From Chloroflexus aurantiacus J-10-fl (lineage in GTDB: Bacteria; Chloroflexota; Chloroflexia; Chloroflexales; Chloroflexaceae): a stretch of 64,000 nucleotides of DNA. Within the stretch, counting starts at the first letter, position 1. Each line of letters begins with the position of its first letter. This document shows, one piece after another, positions 1-9,150 of this stretch. The stretch is from contig NC_010175.1 in NCBI RefSeq assembly GCF_000018865.1, forward strand, positions 1,984,001 to 2,048,000. The letters run 5' to 3'. A model generated the notes under the pieces. It saw nothing but the letters and a program-made list of their open reading frames with translations. It searched no databases and was not told the origin of the DNA. The translations under genes and the position numbers were made by a program.

Positions 1-471
1 GCCTCCAGCGGGAGCAGGTGCGGGTGGGGGTGGGTTGCGGAGTGCACAAACTGACCTGCCCCCTGGGAGCACGAGCCTCCGGCTCGGCCACCACCCGGCC
101 CGGCAGGCACTGACCTGCCCTGCACCGTAAGTATCCGCTGCCGGCAGGGGTGAGTTATGGTGGGGGCGGGCCGCAGATCACTTCTGAACGTAACGAAAGT
201 GTGCTGCACCTGAACACAGACGCACTAAACCGGCTCACCCGTGTCTTTGACGACCCACTGGTGGCTGTGGGTGTGGCAGCACGGGGATGGCATCTAAACG
301 TTGCACGTCGTGGAGCAAGCGCTGGTATCAGTTCACCTCGCCGGAGTTGCTCTTTGCTCTACCGGTCACACGGTGATTGATGGCTTATCCATGCCGACAG
401 GAGCGAGTTTACTCAACCCGCTCCTGCTGTATCTCATAACCTGCTATAGTGATAAGAAACCGGAAAGCGAT
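1..471. other. gene-free left edge, GC-rich
   Basis: No convincing gene is seen. The first 170 bases are very GC-rich and hold a short direct repeat (CTGACCTGCCC at 51-61 and 110-120). An 8-bp inverted repeat (CAGGAGCG at 398-405, CGCTCCTG at 419-426) sits just past the ilvE stop and could end its transcript, although it has no U-run. The open frames here lack family-like sequence. Confidence 0.5.
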
Positions 472-1398
472 TTATGCCAGTTCATACACCGGTGTACACC
501 AGTGCTGGTATTTCTTCACCCGACCACGCACCACATCGGCGTAGAGATTAACCAGCATTCTCCCAATCGGCCCAACCGTCCCGTCACCTATCGGGCGCCG
601 GTCAATCTCAACAATAGGCTTGATCTCAGCACCGGTACCACAAAAGAAGGCTTCCTCGGCCACGTAGAGTTCGGTACGGTCAATTGGCGCCTCACGCACC
701 GGAATGCCCAATTGATTGCGCGCTAACTCCATCACCACCTGGCGTGTAATCCCTTCCAGAATATCTCCACTGGTCGGTGGCGTGATCAACACTCCATTTC
801 GCACGATAAAGAGGTTCGCTGCTGATGCCTCGGCGACGTGACCATCATTACTCAGCACAATGGCTTCATCATAACCGTTCAGCAACGCCTCACTCTTCGC
901 CAGCGCCGAATTGAGGTAGGCGCCACAGGCTTTGGCCCGCGAGGGAATGATGTTATCGTCGATCCGTCGCCACGATGAAATACAGGCTTTGATTGCTGAA
1001 CCGGCCAGGTATTGTCCGAACCCGACGGCAAACATTGTGAAGCTGTCGGTCAGGCCGTGCAACTGAACGGCAATGGCCGGATCGCTCTTGTAGAGGAGTG
1101 GTCGGATGTAGACATCTTCGCGAAAGGCTTCTCGTCGCAACAGCTCAATTGTAATTTGACATAATTCTTCAGTGCTGTAGGGTAATTTCATCATCAAGAT
1201 ACGGGCCGAGCGATGGAGGCGCTCCATGTGTTCTCGCAGACAAAAGACATAGAGCTGTTGATGGTCAGGGTTCCAGTAGCCGCGTATCCCTTCAAAGCAA
1301 CCGGTACCATAATTGAGCGCATTGGTCATCACACTGACCTGTGCCTGCTCGATAGGGACAATCTCGCCGTTGAAGAAGGCAAAACGATTGTTGGGCAC
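472..1398 (-). CDS. ilvE: branched-chain amino acid aminotransferase
   Basis: A 308-aa PLP-dependent class IV aminotransferase, expected to move the amino group between glutamate and the keto acids of valine, leucine and isoleucine. The sequence shows FEGIRGYW near residues 35-42, the PLP lysine K156 in RAKACGAYLNS, EASAANLF near 195, GITRQVV near 225 and the GTGAEIKP loop near 265, in the usual IlvE order and length. The start is a GTG preceded by an AAAGGA ribosome site. It is alone on its strand apart from the MFS gene upstream, about 110 bases away. D-amino-acid transaminase or ADC lyase are fold relatives, but the motif set fits IlvE best. Confidence 0.88.
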   Translation of the reverse strand: MPNNRFAFFNGEIVPIEQAQVSVMTNALNYGTGCFEGIRGYWNPDHQQLYVFCLREHMERLHRSARILMMKLPYSTEELCQITIELLRREAFREDVYIRPLLYKSDPAIAVQLHGLTDSFTMFAVGFGQYLAGSAIKACISSWRRIDDNIIPSRAKACGAYLNSALAKSEALLNGYDEAIVLSNDGHVAEASAANLFIVRNGVLITPPTSGDILEGITRQVVMELARNQLGIPVREAPIDRTELYVAEEAFFCGTGAEIKPIVEIDRRPIGDGTVGPIGRMLVNLYADVVRGRVKKYQHWCTPVYELA

Positions 1399-1507
1399 GG
1401 CTTGTTTCCTTTCTAGTTAGCGCGATGTATACATCGGATATTGTACCTTGTGGTCTGTAGGTCTGTTCTGAATGCACCGTCTGGCTGCGCGGTTGTGGCG
1501 CCTAACG

Positions 1508-2722
1508 TTAGCGATGCATGCCAACCAGTTGCGCTGTTGCACTGCGCAATTGCAAGTAGTTGCCGAGTATTGTAAGCCCAACGGCGCTGATGAACCCAAT
1601 CCCGGCAAACGCCAGCCATGGCAATGCGGGCAGATTGAATGCAGCGGCCAGATCGATCAACATGCCACCGCTCAGATTGCCCAGTCCACCACCTACCGCT
1701 AGCGCAAGTGCATTGACTCCGAAGTATGAACCGAGTGCTCGTTTGTCGGCCAACGCCGCTGCCACGCTCTGCTGCGCCGGTGTGGCGAGGAGAGTGCCAA
1801 AGGTGAAGATGATGACACATCCGATGAGGAGTGGAAAGGAGCCGGCCAGCGCAACCATCCCCAGGCCAAACGCCATCAGAGCAATGCCGAGGATTAAGAT
1901 GCTAAGCGGACGCAGCCAGCGCTCGAATAAGCTAATGACCGGTATTTGTAAGATGACGGTCATTCCTGCATTAATGCCGTAAATCCAGCGCACAGCATCG
2001 GCAGCATTGGCCAGTCGTTCACCTACCAGTGGCAAACTAATCGTCAACTGTACCCACATAAACCAGTACCCCATGAGAAGGGCAGTGAAAGCAAGGAATG
2101 GCCGATCACGCAGTGCCAGCCCAAGCCCAAAACCGAGCCGATTACGGTCGGTCGCCGTTTCAATCGGTGGCAGGAACAGTGTAATCGCGCCAATGAAGGC
2201 AAAACAGGCGGCAGCAGCCAACGCGACGGTACTGAAACCGTAGTCGAGCAGCAGTGCACCGAGAAACGGGCCAATCACCATGCCCAGCCCACCACCGACG
2301 CCGTTGATGGAAAAAGCCCGCGCCCGCTCTTCTTCCGTGGTTAGCGCAGCGATCCCGGCGCGACTGGGTGCCTCGAAGAGCGCACCGCCGAGCGCCGAGA
2401 GCAACATTGATCCGAAGAGCAGGAGCGGTGTGTCGGCAAAGGCCAGGCTGGCGAAGCCGACGGCCCGCACCAGGACGCCGGCGGTGATCAGGCCGCGCCC
2501 GCCAAATCGATCCGACAGTACCCCACCGCCTACGCTGACCCCCTGCTGGACGAGTTGACGAAGTGCCAGCGCCAGCCCGACCGTCACCGCAGCAAAACCC
2601 ATTGTTTGCACATAATGTACCGAGACCAGGGGAATGACCATGAAGAAGCCGGCATACATCATAAAGTTGATGACGATCAGGATGATCAATCCCCGATAGC
2701 GAGTTGAGCGCGAGAGGTTCAT
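1508..2722 (-). CDS. MFS transporter
   Basis: A 404-aa integral membrane protein of the major facilitator superfamily with about twelve hydrophobic segments in two halves. The loop after helix 2 reads SDRFGGRGLI, a version of the MFS motif A (G-x-L-x-D-R-x-G). Such proteins usually export drugs or small metabolites by proton antiport; the substrate cannot be read from sequence. The start lacks a strong Shine-Dalgarno. The methyltransferase gene ends 38 bases before it on the same strand, so the two may be cotranscribed, but no functional link is evident. Confidence 0.8.
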   Translation of the reverse strand: MNLSRSTRYRGLIILIVINFMMYAGFFMVIPLVSVHYVQTMGFAAVTVGLALALRQLVQQGVSVGGGVLSDRFGGRGLITAGVLVRAVGFASLAFADTPLLLFGSMLLSALGGALFEAPSRAGIAALTTEEERARAFSINGVGGGLGMVIGPFLGALLLDYGFSTVALAAAACFAFIGAITLFLPPIETATDRNRLGFGLGLALRDRPFLAFTALLMGYWFMWVQLTISLPLVGERLANAADAVRWIYGINAGMTVILQIPVISLFERWLRPLSILILGIALMAFGLGMVALAGSFPLLIGCVIIFTFGTLLATPAQQSVAAALADKRALGSYFGVNALALAVGGGLGNLSGGMLIDLAAAFNLPALPWLAFAGIGFISAVGLTILGNYLQLRSATAQLVGMHR

Positions 2723-2759
2723 ATCGGTTAACTTTCTGATGAGTCAAACAATTCTGTTC

Positions 2760-3950
2760 CTACGTTACCATATCTGCACGATCTGCGCTACAGATAATCG
2801 CGATTGGCCCATCGGGCATTTGGGTGAGGACAACCACCAGGTGTCGTTGCCCCGAACCACTGAGCTGACGGGCCAGGCTATCGGTGTCGAGTGGCGATCC
2901 GCGCTTCTTCACAGTAACAACACCGGCATCAAGCTCTCGGACTAATGCGCGCAGGCGTTTGAGTTGGAACGGTATCCAGGTGATAATAGGCCAGGCGCGG
3001 GCAAAAGGGGTTGGCAAGGCGGTATGAGCGGTGAGATAGGCAATATCGGGTGCCAGTTGATACGCACCGAGTTGATGTGCCAGTTCAGCCACCAATCCTG
3101 CCCGGATCACAGCCGGGTCTGGTTCGTAGAGCACGGCTAATGGTGGGCTTAATGATGGCGCTGTCGTTGCATCAGCGATCATGGTTGACATTGACCCGTC
3201 GCTACCCAGCACCGTTGCCCGCCGACTGGTGGTAGCACATGGCCCACACCAGATAACAGCCTCTTTCAGGTCGCCATCAAGCGACACGAATTCTACTTCT
3301 GCATCCTCCGGCACGACGCTACGTTGAATGCCCGGCGCTAATTTCACCGCCAAAGCCGGTGTGTGTTGCCGCCAGCTCAGTACATGGCTGAGCGGTGGCT
3401 GAAAATCATCAGGATCGAACAGGCGTCGCTCTCCACTCCGCCGGGCCGGGTCGCAGAAGAGTGCTGCCGCTAACGGTAGCGGCTCGCGCAGCAAATCACG
3501 CTCAAGAAAGGATACTCGCGAACCAAGCCCAAGCACTTCAACGTTGAATCGCGCCAGCGCCAACCTGATTGGATCGCGCTCGACGGCGATCACCTGCGCT
3601 CCGGCATCGGCCAGTGCAATGGTGTCACCGCCAATCCCGCAACCGAGATCGGCTACATTGCCGGCCTGGGCCAGCCGCCGGGCACGATGTGCGGCCACAG
3701 GCGCTGCTGACGCCTGTGCCAGTGCCTCGCGCGTAAAGAGCATCCGGTCTGCCTGGGGGAATTTGCTGATTGCCCGTCGCCGTAGCAATGCCTGCTCAAT
3801 AGCAGCTCGTGCTCGCGCCGCCGGCAGTGAACGCCGCAGCCGATTGAGTTCACTCAGGATGGTCGCCTCACGTATGTCACGTATCGCCAGATCGGCCAGT
3901 ACGGCGCTTCCTTCTGGCGAGCTGAGCCAGCGAATAAGGTCTTGATCCAT
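2760..3950 (-). CDS. class I SAM methyltransferase with THUMP-like C-terminus
   Basis: A 396-aa protein whose centre holds a Rossmann methyltransferase: motif I is VADLGCGIGGDTIALA (about residues 98-113), followed by the acidic VIAVERDP and a FCDPARR motif near 165. The N-terminus is helical. The C-terminal stretch (about 310-390) with LKRLRALVREL and VVTVKKRGSPLD resembles the THUMP-like domain found in this bacterial family. The target is unknown, possibly RNA. No Shine-Dalgarno is visible before the ATG, so the start is the least certain part. Confidence 0.75.
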   Translation of the reverse strand: MDQDLIRWLSSPEGSAVLADLAIRDIREATILSELNRLRRSLPAARARAAIEQALLRRRAISKFPQADRMLFTREALAQASAAPVAAHRARRLAQAGNVADLGCGIGGDTIALADAGAQVIAVERDPIRLALARFNVEVLGLGSRVSFLERDLLREPLPLAAALFCDPARRSGERRLFDPDDFQPPLSHVLSWRQHTPALAVKLAPGIQRSVVPEDAEVEFVSLDGDLKEAVIWCGPCATTSRRATVLGSDGSMSTMIADATTAPSLSPPLAVLYEPDPAVIRAGLVAELAHQLGAYQLAPDIAYLTAHTALPTPFARAWPIITWIPFQLKRLRALVRELDAGVVTVKKRGSPLDTDSLARQLSGSGQRHLVVVLTQMPDGPIAIICSADRADMVT

Positions 3951-4058
3951 AAACGCTTAACAACCTGTCGCCAACAATTACAAAATACTATACTCTAAAG
4001 TGAACTGAAGCGCGGTACAATAAAGTGTCTTCATCAGATTCTGTTCGGGAGGGTCATA

Positions 4059-5303
4059 ATGCGTAGGACTGGCTGGTTTATCATCTTGATCGCTTTGATG
4101 CTGGTTGCGTGTACCAATCAACCAGCACCAACACCAACGGCAACGGAGGCAGTACCAACCGCTGTACCGGCAACAAGTGTACCGGTTTCTGAGCCAACAC
4201 CGGTGACAACCGAGTTAACACCGGAAGTGGTCGCAGCCGGTATCCAACAGGCGCTTGATAGCTATATTGAAGCATACAATACCAATAATATTGAACTCCT
4301 GCGTTCGGTCGTTGATCAAACGAATGCTCCGTTCCGTCGGCTGGTCGAAGAGCGTTTCAACACCTTTCAAGAGTCGTCGTTCGCCGGCAGCCGGTTCGGT
4401 CGGATGCGCGTGCTTGAGGTCAAACCACGTGACCATGGCTTCTGGCAAGCGGCAATTGACGATGGCGGCTATCGCCGTGATATTCTCTTCCGCCAGATTG
4501 AAGATGGTCGTTGGGTGATGAGTGAGCCGACCGAGGAGCAGCTTGGTGAGAAGATTCGGATCGAAAACGAATACTTCACACTCAACACCTACGAATGGGC
4601 TGCCGAAGTCAACACAATCATCGAGGACATGGTTGTCCGAGCGCGACAGCAGGTGATCGATACGCTGGGCCGTACTCCGGAAAACAAATTCAATGTGTAT
4701 CTCCGCCCGATTTTCGGCATTACGCCTCCCGTCAATCCAAACTCGCTGGCCTGGTACTCCGCCGGATCACGGCCACGGAATGATCGGATCGACATCTTTG
4801 CCCCCTTCTCCTACGCCTTCGGTTTCTACGATCCGAATGTGGGATGGGAAGCGGAACTCTACAGCACGATTGTGCACGAATTGACCCACTGGGCGTACAC
4901 GCGGGCGTTTGCGCAGGAATATCGCATCACTGATTGGATGAGCGAAGGTTTGGCTGAATATGTCGCGAATAATCCGCGCCGGAATGCAGTGAGTGCTGCG
5001 GTGCGGATGGGGCGCATTATTCCCCTGGTTGATCCCAACGGTGGTGTCCGCCCACAGGATATGGATCATATGACCACCCTTGAAGTTGATCGTGGCCTGG
5101 CCTACGGGTTCGCTTATTCGCTGGTTGCGTACATTGTCGAGACGCAGGGTGGACTTGATGGGTTCTGGCGGTTTGCCGCTGCTGTGCGTGATACACCCGG
5201 TACCGGTATCGAATTTTATGATAAAGCATTGCAAAAAGCCTTCGGTATTACCTATGAAGAGTTTGATGCCGGTTGGCGCCAGTGGCTCCTGGAAAATTAC
5301 TGA
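4059..5303 (+). CDS. secreted lipoprotein with peptidase MA-like (HELTH) domain
   Basis: A 414-aa exported protein. Residues 1-18 form a lipoprotein signal ending in LVAC, so Cys18 should be lipidated, and a Thr/Pro-rich spacer follows to about residue 55. Residues 56-165 look like an NTF2-like domain. The C-terminal half has the zinc-binding HELTH at 273-277 and a downstream GLAEY that supplies a third ligand, E300, the layout of gluzincin peptidases of the MA clan. It probably acts outside the cell membrane as a metallopeptidase; the substrate is unknown. A GGGAGG ribosome site precedes the ATG. A strong hairpin follows the stop, so it is probably monocistronic. Confidence 0.75.
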   Translation: MRRTGWFIILIALMLVACTNQPAPTPTATEAVPTAVPATSVPVSEPTPVTTELTPEVVAAGIQQALDSYIEAYNTNNIELLRSVVDQTNAPFRRLVEERFNTFQESSFAGSRFGRMRVLEVKPRDHGFWQAAIDDGGYRRDILFRQIEDGRWVMSEPTEEQLGEKIRIENEYFTLNTYEWAAEVNTIIEDMVVRARQQVIDTLGRTPENKFNVYLRPIFGITPPVNPNSLAWYSAGSRPRNDRIDIFAPFSYAFGFYDPNVGWEAELYSTIVHELTHWAYTRAFAQEYRITDWMSEGLAEYVANNPRRNAVSAAVRMGRIIPLVDPNGGVRPQDMDHMTTLEVDRGLAYGFAYSLVAYIVETQGGLDGFWRFAAAVRDTPGTGIEFYDKALQKAFGITYEEFDAGWRQWLLENY

Positions 5304-5381
5304 TACCTGGCCGACAACACCCGCGTTCAGCGAGCTTTGCTGGATACACTTCTCATACATTCAGTAAAGCGTATACAACCG

Positions 5382-5412
5382 CAGTGCGGAAGTCGCGCTT
5401 CCGCACTGTTGT
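5382..5412 (+). terminator. intrinsic terminator-like hairpin after the lipoprotein gene
   Basis: A perfect 11-bp stem (CAGTGCGGAAG at 5382-5392 and CTTCCGCACTG at 5398-5408) with a 5-base loop, followed by TTGTCT. It lies 78 bases past the upstream stop. The rest of 5304-5655 shows nothing recognisable. Confidence 0.6.
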
Positions 5413-5655
5413 CTCATGTGAAGATGATCGAGTCGTTTACTAAGGCTCTGATAGGAAACATTACGGCTGATAGTCAAACCTGTGTCTGAGTTGTCCTTAT
5501 TGCCAACATGTGATGATGAAGACGAAGGGTAAAGTAAGGGGCCGAATGGGTGAGACGTCTGTGTTATTTCGCCAATGCGGAGAGCAGATTATCTAAAACG
5601 GTAACCTGGAAAGTGCATGACCGCCGTCTGATAGATCTGCTCACTGTGAGGTTCT

Positions 5656-6384
5656 ATGGCAACACCACGCCTGATTATTCCAGGTTTGTACGAACTGACC
5701 CTGCCAATGCCACTTACTTCGGTAAACGTGTTCTTTTTGCTAACGGCTGAAGGTGTGACTCTGATCGACACCGGTTATCCTGATCATGGCGCCGGTGTGC
5801 TGGCCGGGTTGACAGCACTGGACCGCACGCCGGCAGAGGTGAAGCATATCATCGTAACCCACCATCATGTCGATCACGCCGGTAATCTGGCGGTATTACA
5901 AAGATACACGCAGGCGCAGATTTGGATGCATCCTGCTGATGCCGACCTGGTTGCGCAGGGGCAGTGTCTACGCCCAACCCTGCATGGCTCTCCAGGTCTG
6001 TTCAATCGCCTGGCTTTCAGCCTTGCCAGGATGCTCTTGCCACGAACCATTCAACCGGCGCGGGTCGATCATCTCATCGCCGATAACGAGATCATCCCGG
6101 TGGCCGGAGGTCTCCAGGTGATTCACATCCCTGGTCACAGCGCCGGTCAAATCGGCCTGTACTGGCGCGTGCAAAAGACCCTCTTCGTCGCCGATGCTGT
6201 TATGCATCGTGATAAGTCGTTACAATTACCACTGGTCATTGAAGACCTGAATACCGAAATCAACAGTATTTCGCGCCTGGCACGCTACGACTGTACTACG
6301 ATCTGTTTTGGCCACGGGCCGGCTATCACCGGTGCCGCAGGAAGTGCTCTGCAAGCCTACGCTGCGGCTGTGGCGAAGCGATGA
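5656..6384 (+). CDS. MBL-fold metallo-hydrolase
   Basis: A 242-aa metallo-beta-lactamase-fold hydrolase. The metal site HxHxDH is H69-x-H71-x-D73-H74 (THHHVDH), with further ligands expected in HIPGHSAG (about 155-162), VADAVMH (about 178) and CFGHGPAI (about 224). This is the complete set for a two-metal glyoxalase-II or lactonase-like enzyme. The substrate is unknown. The ATG is preceded by GAGG at five bases. Its neighbours give no pathway clue. Confidence 0.82.
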   Translation: MATPRLIIPGLYELTLPMPLTSVNVFFLLTAEGVTLIDTGYPDHGAGVLAGLTALDRTPAEVKHIIVTHHHVDHAGNLAVLQRYTQAQIWMHPADADLVAQGQCLRPTLHGSPGLFNRLAFSLARMLLPRTIQPARVDHLIADNEIIPVAGGLQVIHIPGHSAGQIGLYWRVQKTLFVADAVMHRDKSLQLPLVIEDLNTEINSISRLARYDCTTICFGHGPAITGAAGSALQAYAAAVAKR

Positions 6385-6501
6385 TGTACTACAAACATAA
6401 CGATCTGAATTCGTTCATCCAGGTGCAAGCATCCGGGTTTTCGATGCCTTTCACTTGCTCCCGTCCAAGCATTAAGAAATTCCCGTGCGATATGACGCAG
6501 C

Positions 6502-6530
6502 TTGACATTGCTGCTTGCGAGTGTTATGCT
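6502..6530 (+). promoter_or_regulatory. strong sigma70-type promoter upstream of relA
   Basis: TTGACA at 6502-6507, a 17-base spacer, and TATGCT at 6525-6530. Transcription should begin near 6537. It is the clearest consensus promoter I found in the window and lies about 250 bases before the relA start. Confidence 0.6.
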
Positions 6531-6536
6531 ACATAA

Positions 6537-6617
6537 ATAAAGAGTATATATGTCGCGATCGCGGATGATCGTCGATTATGGAGGACGCGGCCTGGCGTTG
6601 CACGCCGGGCGTTTTTG
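6537..6617 (+). ncRNA. candidate small RNA or attenuated leader before relA
   Basis: Inferred from position only: the promoter at 6502-6530 is followed within about 80 bases by an intrinsic terminator (6590-6616). The enclosed sequence contains a CGCGATCGCG palindrome at 6554-6563. The product could be a free sRNA, or a relA leader whose terminator is conditional. No known RNA family was recognised. Confidence 0.35.
6590..6616 (+). terminator. intrinsic terminator 5' of relA
   Basis: A 9-bp stem (GCCTGGCGT at 6590-6598, ACGCCGGGC at 6602-6610, one G-T pair) with a 3-base loop, followed by GTTTTTG. The orientation and U-run fit plus-strand transcription. The nearest upstream gene ends 200 bases earlier and a promoter lies between, so it probably ends the short transcript from 6537. 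Confidence 0.6.
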
Positions 6618-6783
6618 ATCAAGAATCACTTCGTATCAGATAGTAAAGATAGTCTTTGCGAGATTATCCGTGTAGCGGCGAAGTCGTGTTCAGATCATAC
6701 ATATTGGCATTCCATGTACGTCCGGCCTGCCCATTCACTGCCTGTAAACGGCAGTGAATAGTCTGCCTGGATAGGAGCGGATT

Positions 6784-9150
6784 ATGGATGATGTAGCGAT
6801 TACCGCTCATTCGCCAGAACTAACATTAACTTCGTCGACTCATACGAGGATGATGTCTGATTTGCCGCCATTATCGGCTGAATTGCTCAACCACCCGGTG
6901 ATGTTTTCGCTTGTTGAACAACAGCAACGTCGTGGTTGTCAGGCATCACTCGAGTCGGTTCAAACAGCATTCATTAATGCATATCATTCACCTTCAGTTG
7001 AAGCTCTGATTTCCCGCCACCGAGAGTATCTCCCCTCAGCCGATTTCGATCTGATCCGCCGCTCGTATGCGTTCGCCGCTGTTGCCCACGAGGGGCAGCG
7101 ACGGCAATCAGGCCAGCCGTACATTGATCATCCAATTGAAGTTGCCATCATCTTGCTCGATCTACGTCTTGACACCGAATCGATTGCCGCGGCCCTCTTG
7201 CACGATGTGGTGGAGGACAGCGGTGTCCCGATTTCGGTCATAGAGCAATTTTTCGGTCAGCAAGTCGCCAGTCTGGTTGATGGGGTGACTAAACTCTCCG
7301 GTTACGAGAGCAAGAGTAAAGAAGAGGCACAGGCTGGCACGTACCGAAAATTGATTATTGCGTCAGCCGACGACCCGCGGGTAGTTTTGATCAAGCTGGC
7401 CGACCGGCTCCACAATATGCGCACTATTCACGCCACACCGCCGCAAAAGCAGCAACGGGTGGCGCGGGAAACCCTTGAAATCTATGCGCCTCTGGCCCAC
7501 CGTCTTGGTATGTGGCAGATGAAATCGGAGCTAGAGGATCTGGCATTCAAAACGCTGCATCCCGACCGTTATCAGGAAATTGCCCGTGGCCTGGCCATGC
7601 GCAAAGAGGCCCGTGACCGCATTGTGCAAAAGGTCATTGCCCAATTGAAAGAGATGCTTGCCCGCGAAGGTATTAAGGCAGAGGTTACCGGGCGCTCGAA
7701 GCATATCTACTCGATCTGGCGTAAGATGGAGCGCAAAGGGGTGCCACTTGAGCGCATCTACGATCAGCTCGCCGTGCGCATTATTGTCGATGATCCCAAC
7801 AACGAAGTGGGAGCATGCTATCAGGCCTTAGGCGTGGTGCATGGCAAGATGAACTGGACGCCGGTGATGCAAGAGTTCGATGACTACATCGCTGCCCCCA
7901 AAGAGAGTTCTTACCGCTCCATCCATACGACCGTGATCCTGCCGGAGGGTTTGCACTGTGAAGTGCAGATTCGCTCGACGAAGATGCACGAAGAGGCCGA
8001 ACACGGGATTGCTGCCCACTGGCGTTATAAAGAGGGCTTCAATTCGCGCAGTGATCGCGATTACGAAAACAAAATTCGCTGGTTGCGTGAACTGATCTCC
8101 TGGCGCAACGAAACTACCGACCGCGAATTTGTCGATATGTTGCGCGCCGAATTTGAAGAGTGCGTGTTTGTCTTCACACCGAAGGGTAAGATCATCGACC
8201 TGCCTGAAGGTTCAACGCCGGTCGATTTTGCCTATCGCATCCACTCCGAGGTCGGCCACCGTTGTATTGGGGCCAGGGTCAATGACCGCATGGTGCCACT
8301 TGATTATCAGTTGCGGAATGGTGAGATTGTCGAGATTTTGACCTCGAAGAATCAACGTGGCCCCAGCCGTGACTGGCTACGTTTTGTGAAGACTCCCTCG
8401 GCCCGCAACCATATTAAGCGCTATTTCCGTCGTCTCGAACGTGAAGAGAATATTATCGCTGGCCGCGAGATGCTCGAAAAAGAGCTGAAACGCTTTGGCC
8501 TGATGCAGGTCAGTTTCGAGAAGCTGGTTGAACTGGCCGGGCCTACAGTACGTTCGGTTGAAGACCTCTTCTATCAAATTGGGGTCGATGATCTGAACGA
8601 ACGAGCGTTGGTGCAGAAATTGCTCGGTGCTCAGGAGACTGCGCCGCCGCCGTCGCCACCTGCGCCGACTCAGCCCATGGCGCGAGTCAGTGCCAGCGGC
8701 GAAATCTACCTTGAGGGTACCGGCAAAATTGCGTCACGCCTTGCCCGCTGTTGTAATCCGGTGTTCGGTGAGCCAATCGTTGGCTTTACAACTCGTGGTC
8801 GGGGAGTGACGGTTCATCGTACCGATTGTCGCACGATTCAGAATCTAAGCGCCTCTGAACGAAATCGCTTGATGCCGGTCTGTTGGGGGAATGGTTCTGG
8901 CCCCAATCAATGGTTCCCGGTACCGTTACGCATTGAAGCGTGGGATCGGGTTGGCTTATGGCGCGATATTTCAAATGTGATTGCAGACGCCGGGATCAAT
9001 ATTACCGATATCAATCAGGGGAAGCGCTGGGCCAATGGGCGTACTGTGTTGAATGTCACGGTTTCGTTGCAATCGATGGCTCAACTGTCACCATTGATTG
9101 AAAAGCTTAATCGAATACCCGATGTCATTGATGTCTACCGTAAAACATGA
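6784..9150 (+). CDS. relA: bifunctional (p)ppGpp synthetase/hydrolase (RelA/SpoT)
   Basis: A 788-aa long RSH enzyme of the stringent response, making and breaking (p)ppGpp. Domains in order: an unusual leader of about 60 residues, an HD hydrolase with the intact H140-D141 pair in ALLHDVVED, a synthetase (about 300-420) with YRSIHTTV and EVQIRS, a TGS domain (about 455-520, FTPKGKIIDLPEG), a Cys-containing region (LARCCNPV near 670), and a C-terminal ACT domain. The hydrolase residues being intact argues for a bifunctional Rel rather than a synthetase-only RelA. The ATG has GGAG at seven bases. It overlaps mutY by four bases (ATGA), so the two are translationally coupled. Confidence 0.93.
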   Translation: MDDVAITAHSPELTLTSSTHTRMMSDLPPLSAELLNHPVMFSLVEQQQRRGCQASLESVQTAFINAYHSPSVEALISRHREYLPSADFDLIRRSYAFAAVAHEGQRRQSGQPYIDHPIEVAIILLDLRLDTESIAAALLHDVVEDSGVPISVIEQFFGQQVASLVDGVTKLSGYESKSKEEAQAGTYRKLIIASADDPRVVLIKLADRLHNMRTIHATPPQKQQRVARETLEIYAPLAHRLGMWQMKSELEDLAFKTLHPDRYQEIARGLAMRKEARDRIVQKVIAQLKEMLAREGIKAEVTGRSKHIYSIWRKMERKGVPLERIYDQLAVRIIVDDPNNEVGACYQALGVVHGKMNWTPVMQEFDDYIAAPKESSYRSIHTTVILPEGLHCEVQIRSTKMHEEAEHGIAAHWRYKEGFNSRSDRDYENKIRWLRELISWRNETTDREFVDMLRAEFEECVFVFTPKGKIIDLPEGSTPVDFAYRIHSEVGHRCIGARVNDRMVPLDYQLRNGEIVEILTSKNQRGPSRDWLRFVKTPSARNHIKRYFRRLEREENIIAGREMLEKELKRFGLMQVSFEKLVELAGPTVRSVEDLFYQIGVDDLNERALVQKLLGAQETAPPPSPPAPTQPMARVSASGEIYLEGTGKIASRLARCCNPVFGEPIVGFTTRGRGVTVHRTDCRTIQNLSASERNRLMPVCWGNGSGPNQWFPVPLRIEAWDRVGLWRDISNVIADAGINITDINQGKRWANGRTVLNVTVSLQSMAQLSPLIEKLNRIPDVIDVYRKT

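Noticed and set aside
1413-1820. minus-strand ORF overlapping the MFS gene end
   Set aside because: It is a frame-shadow of the MFS gene with unlikely composition and no start signal.
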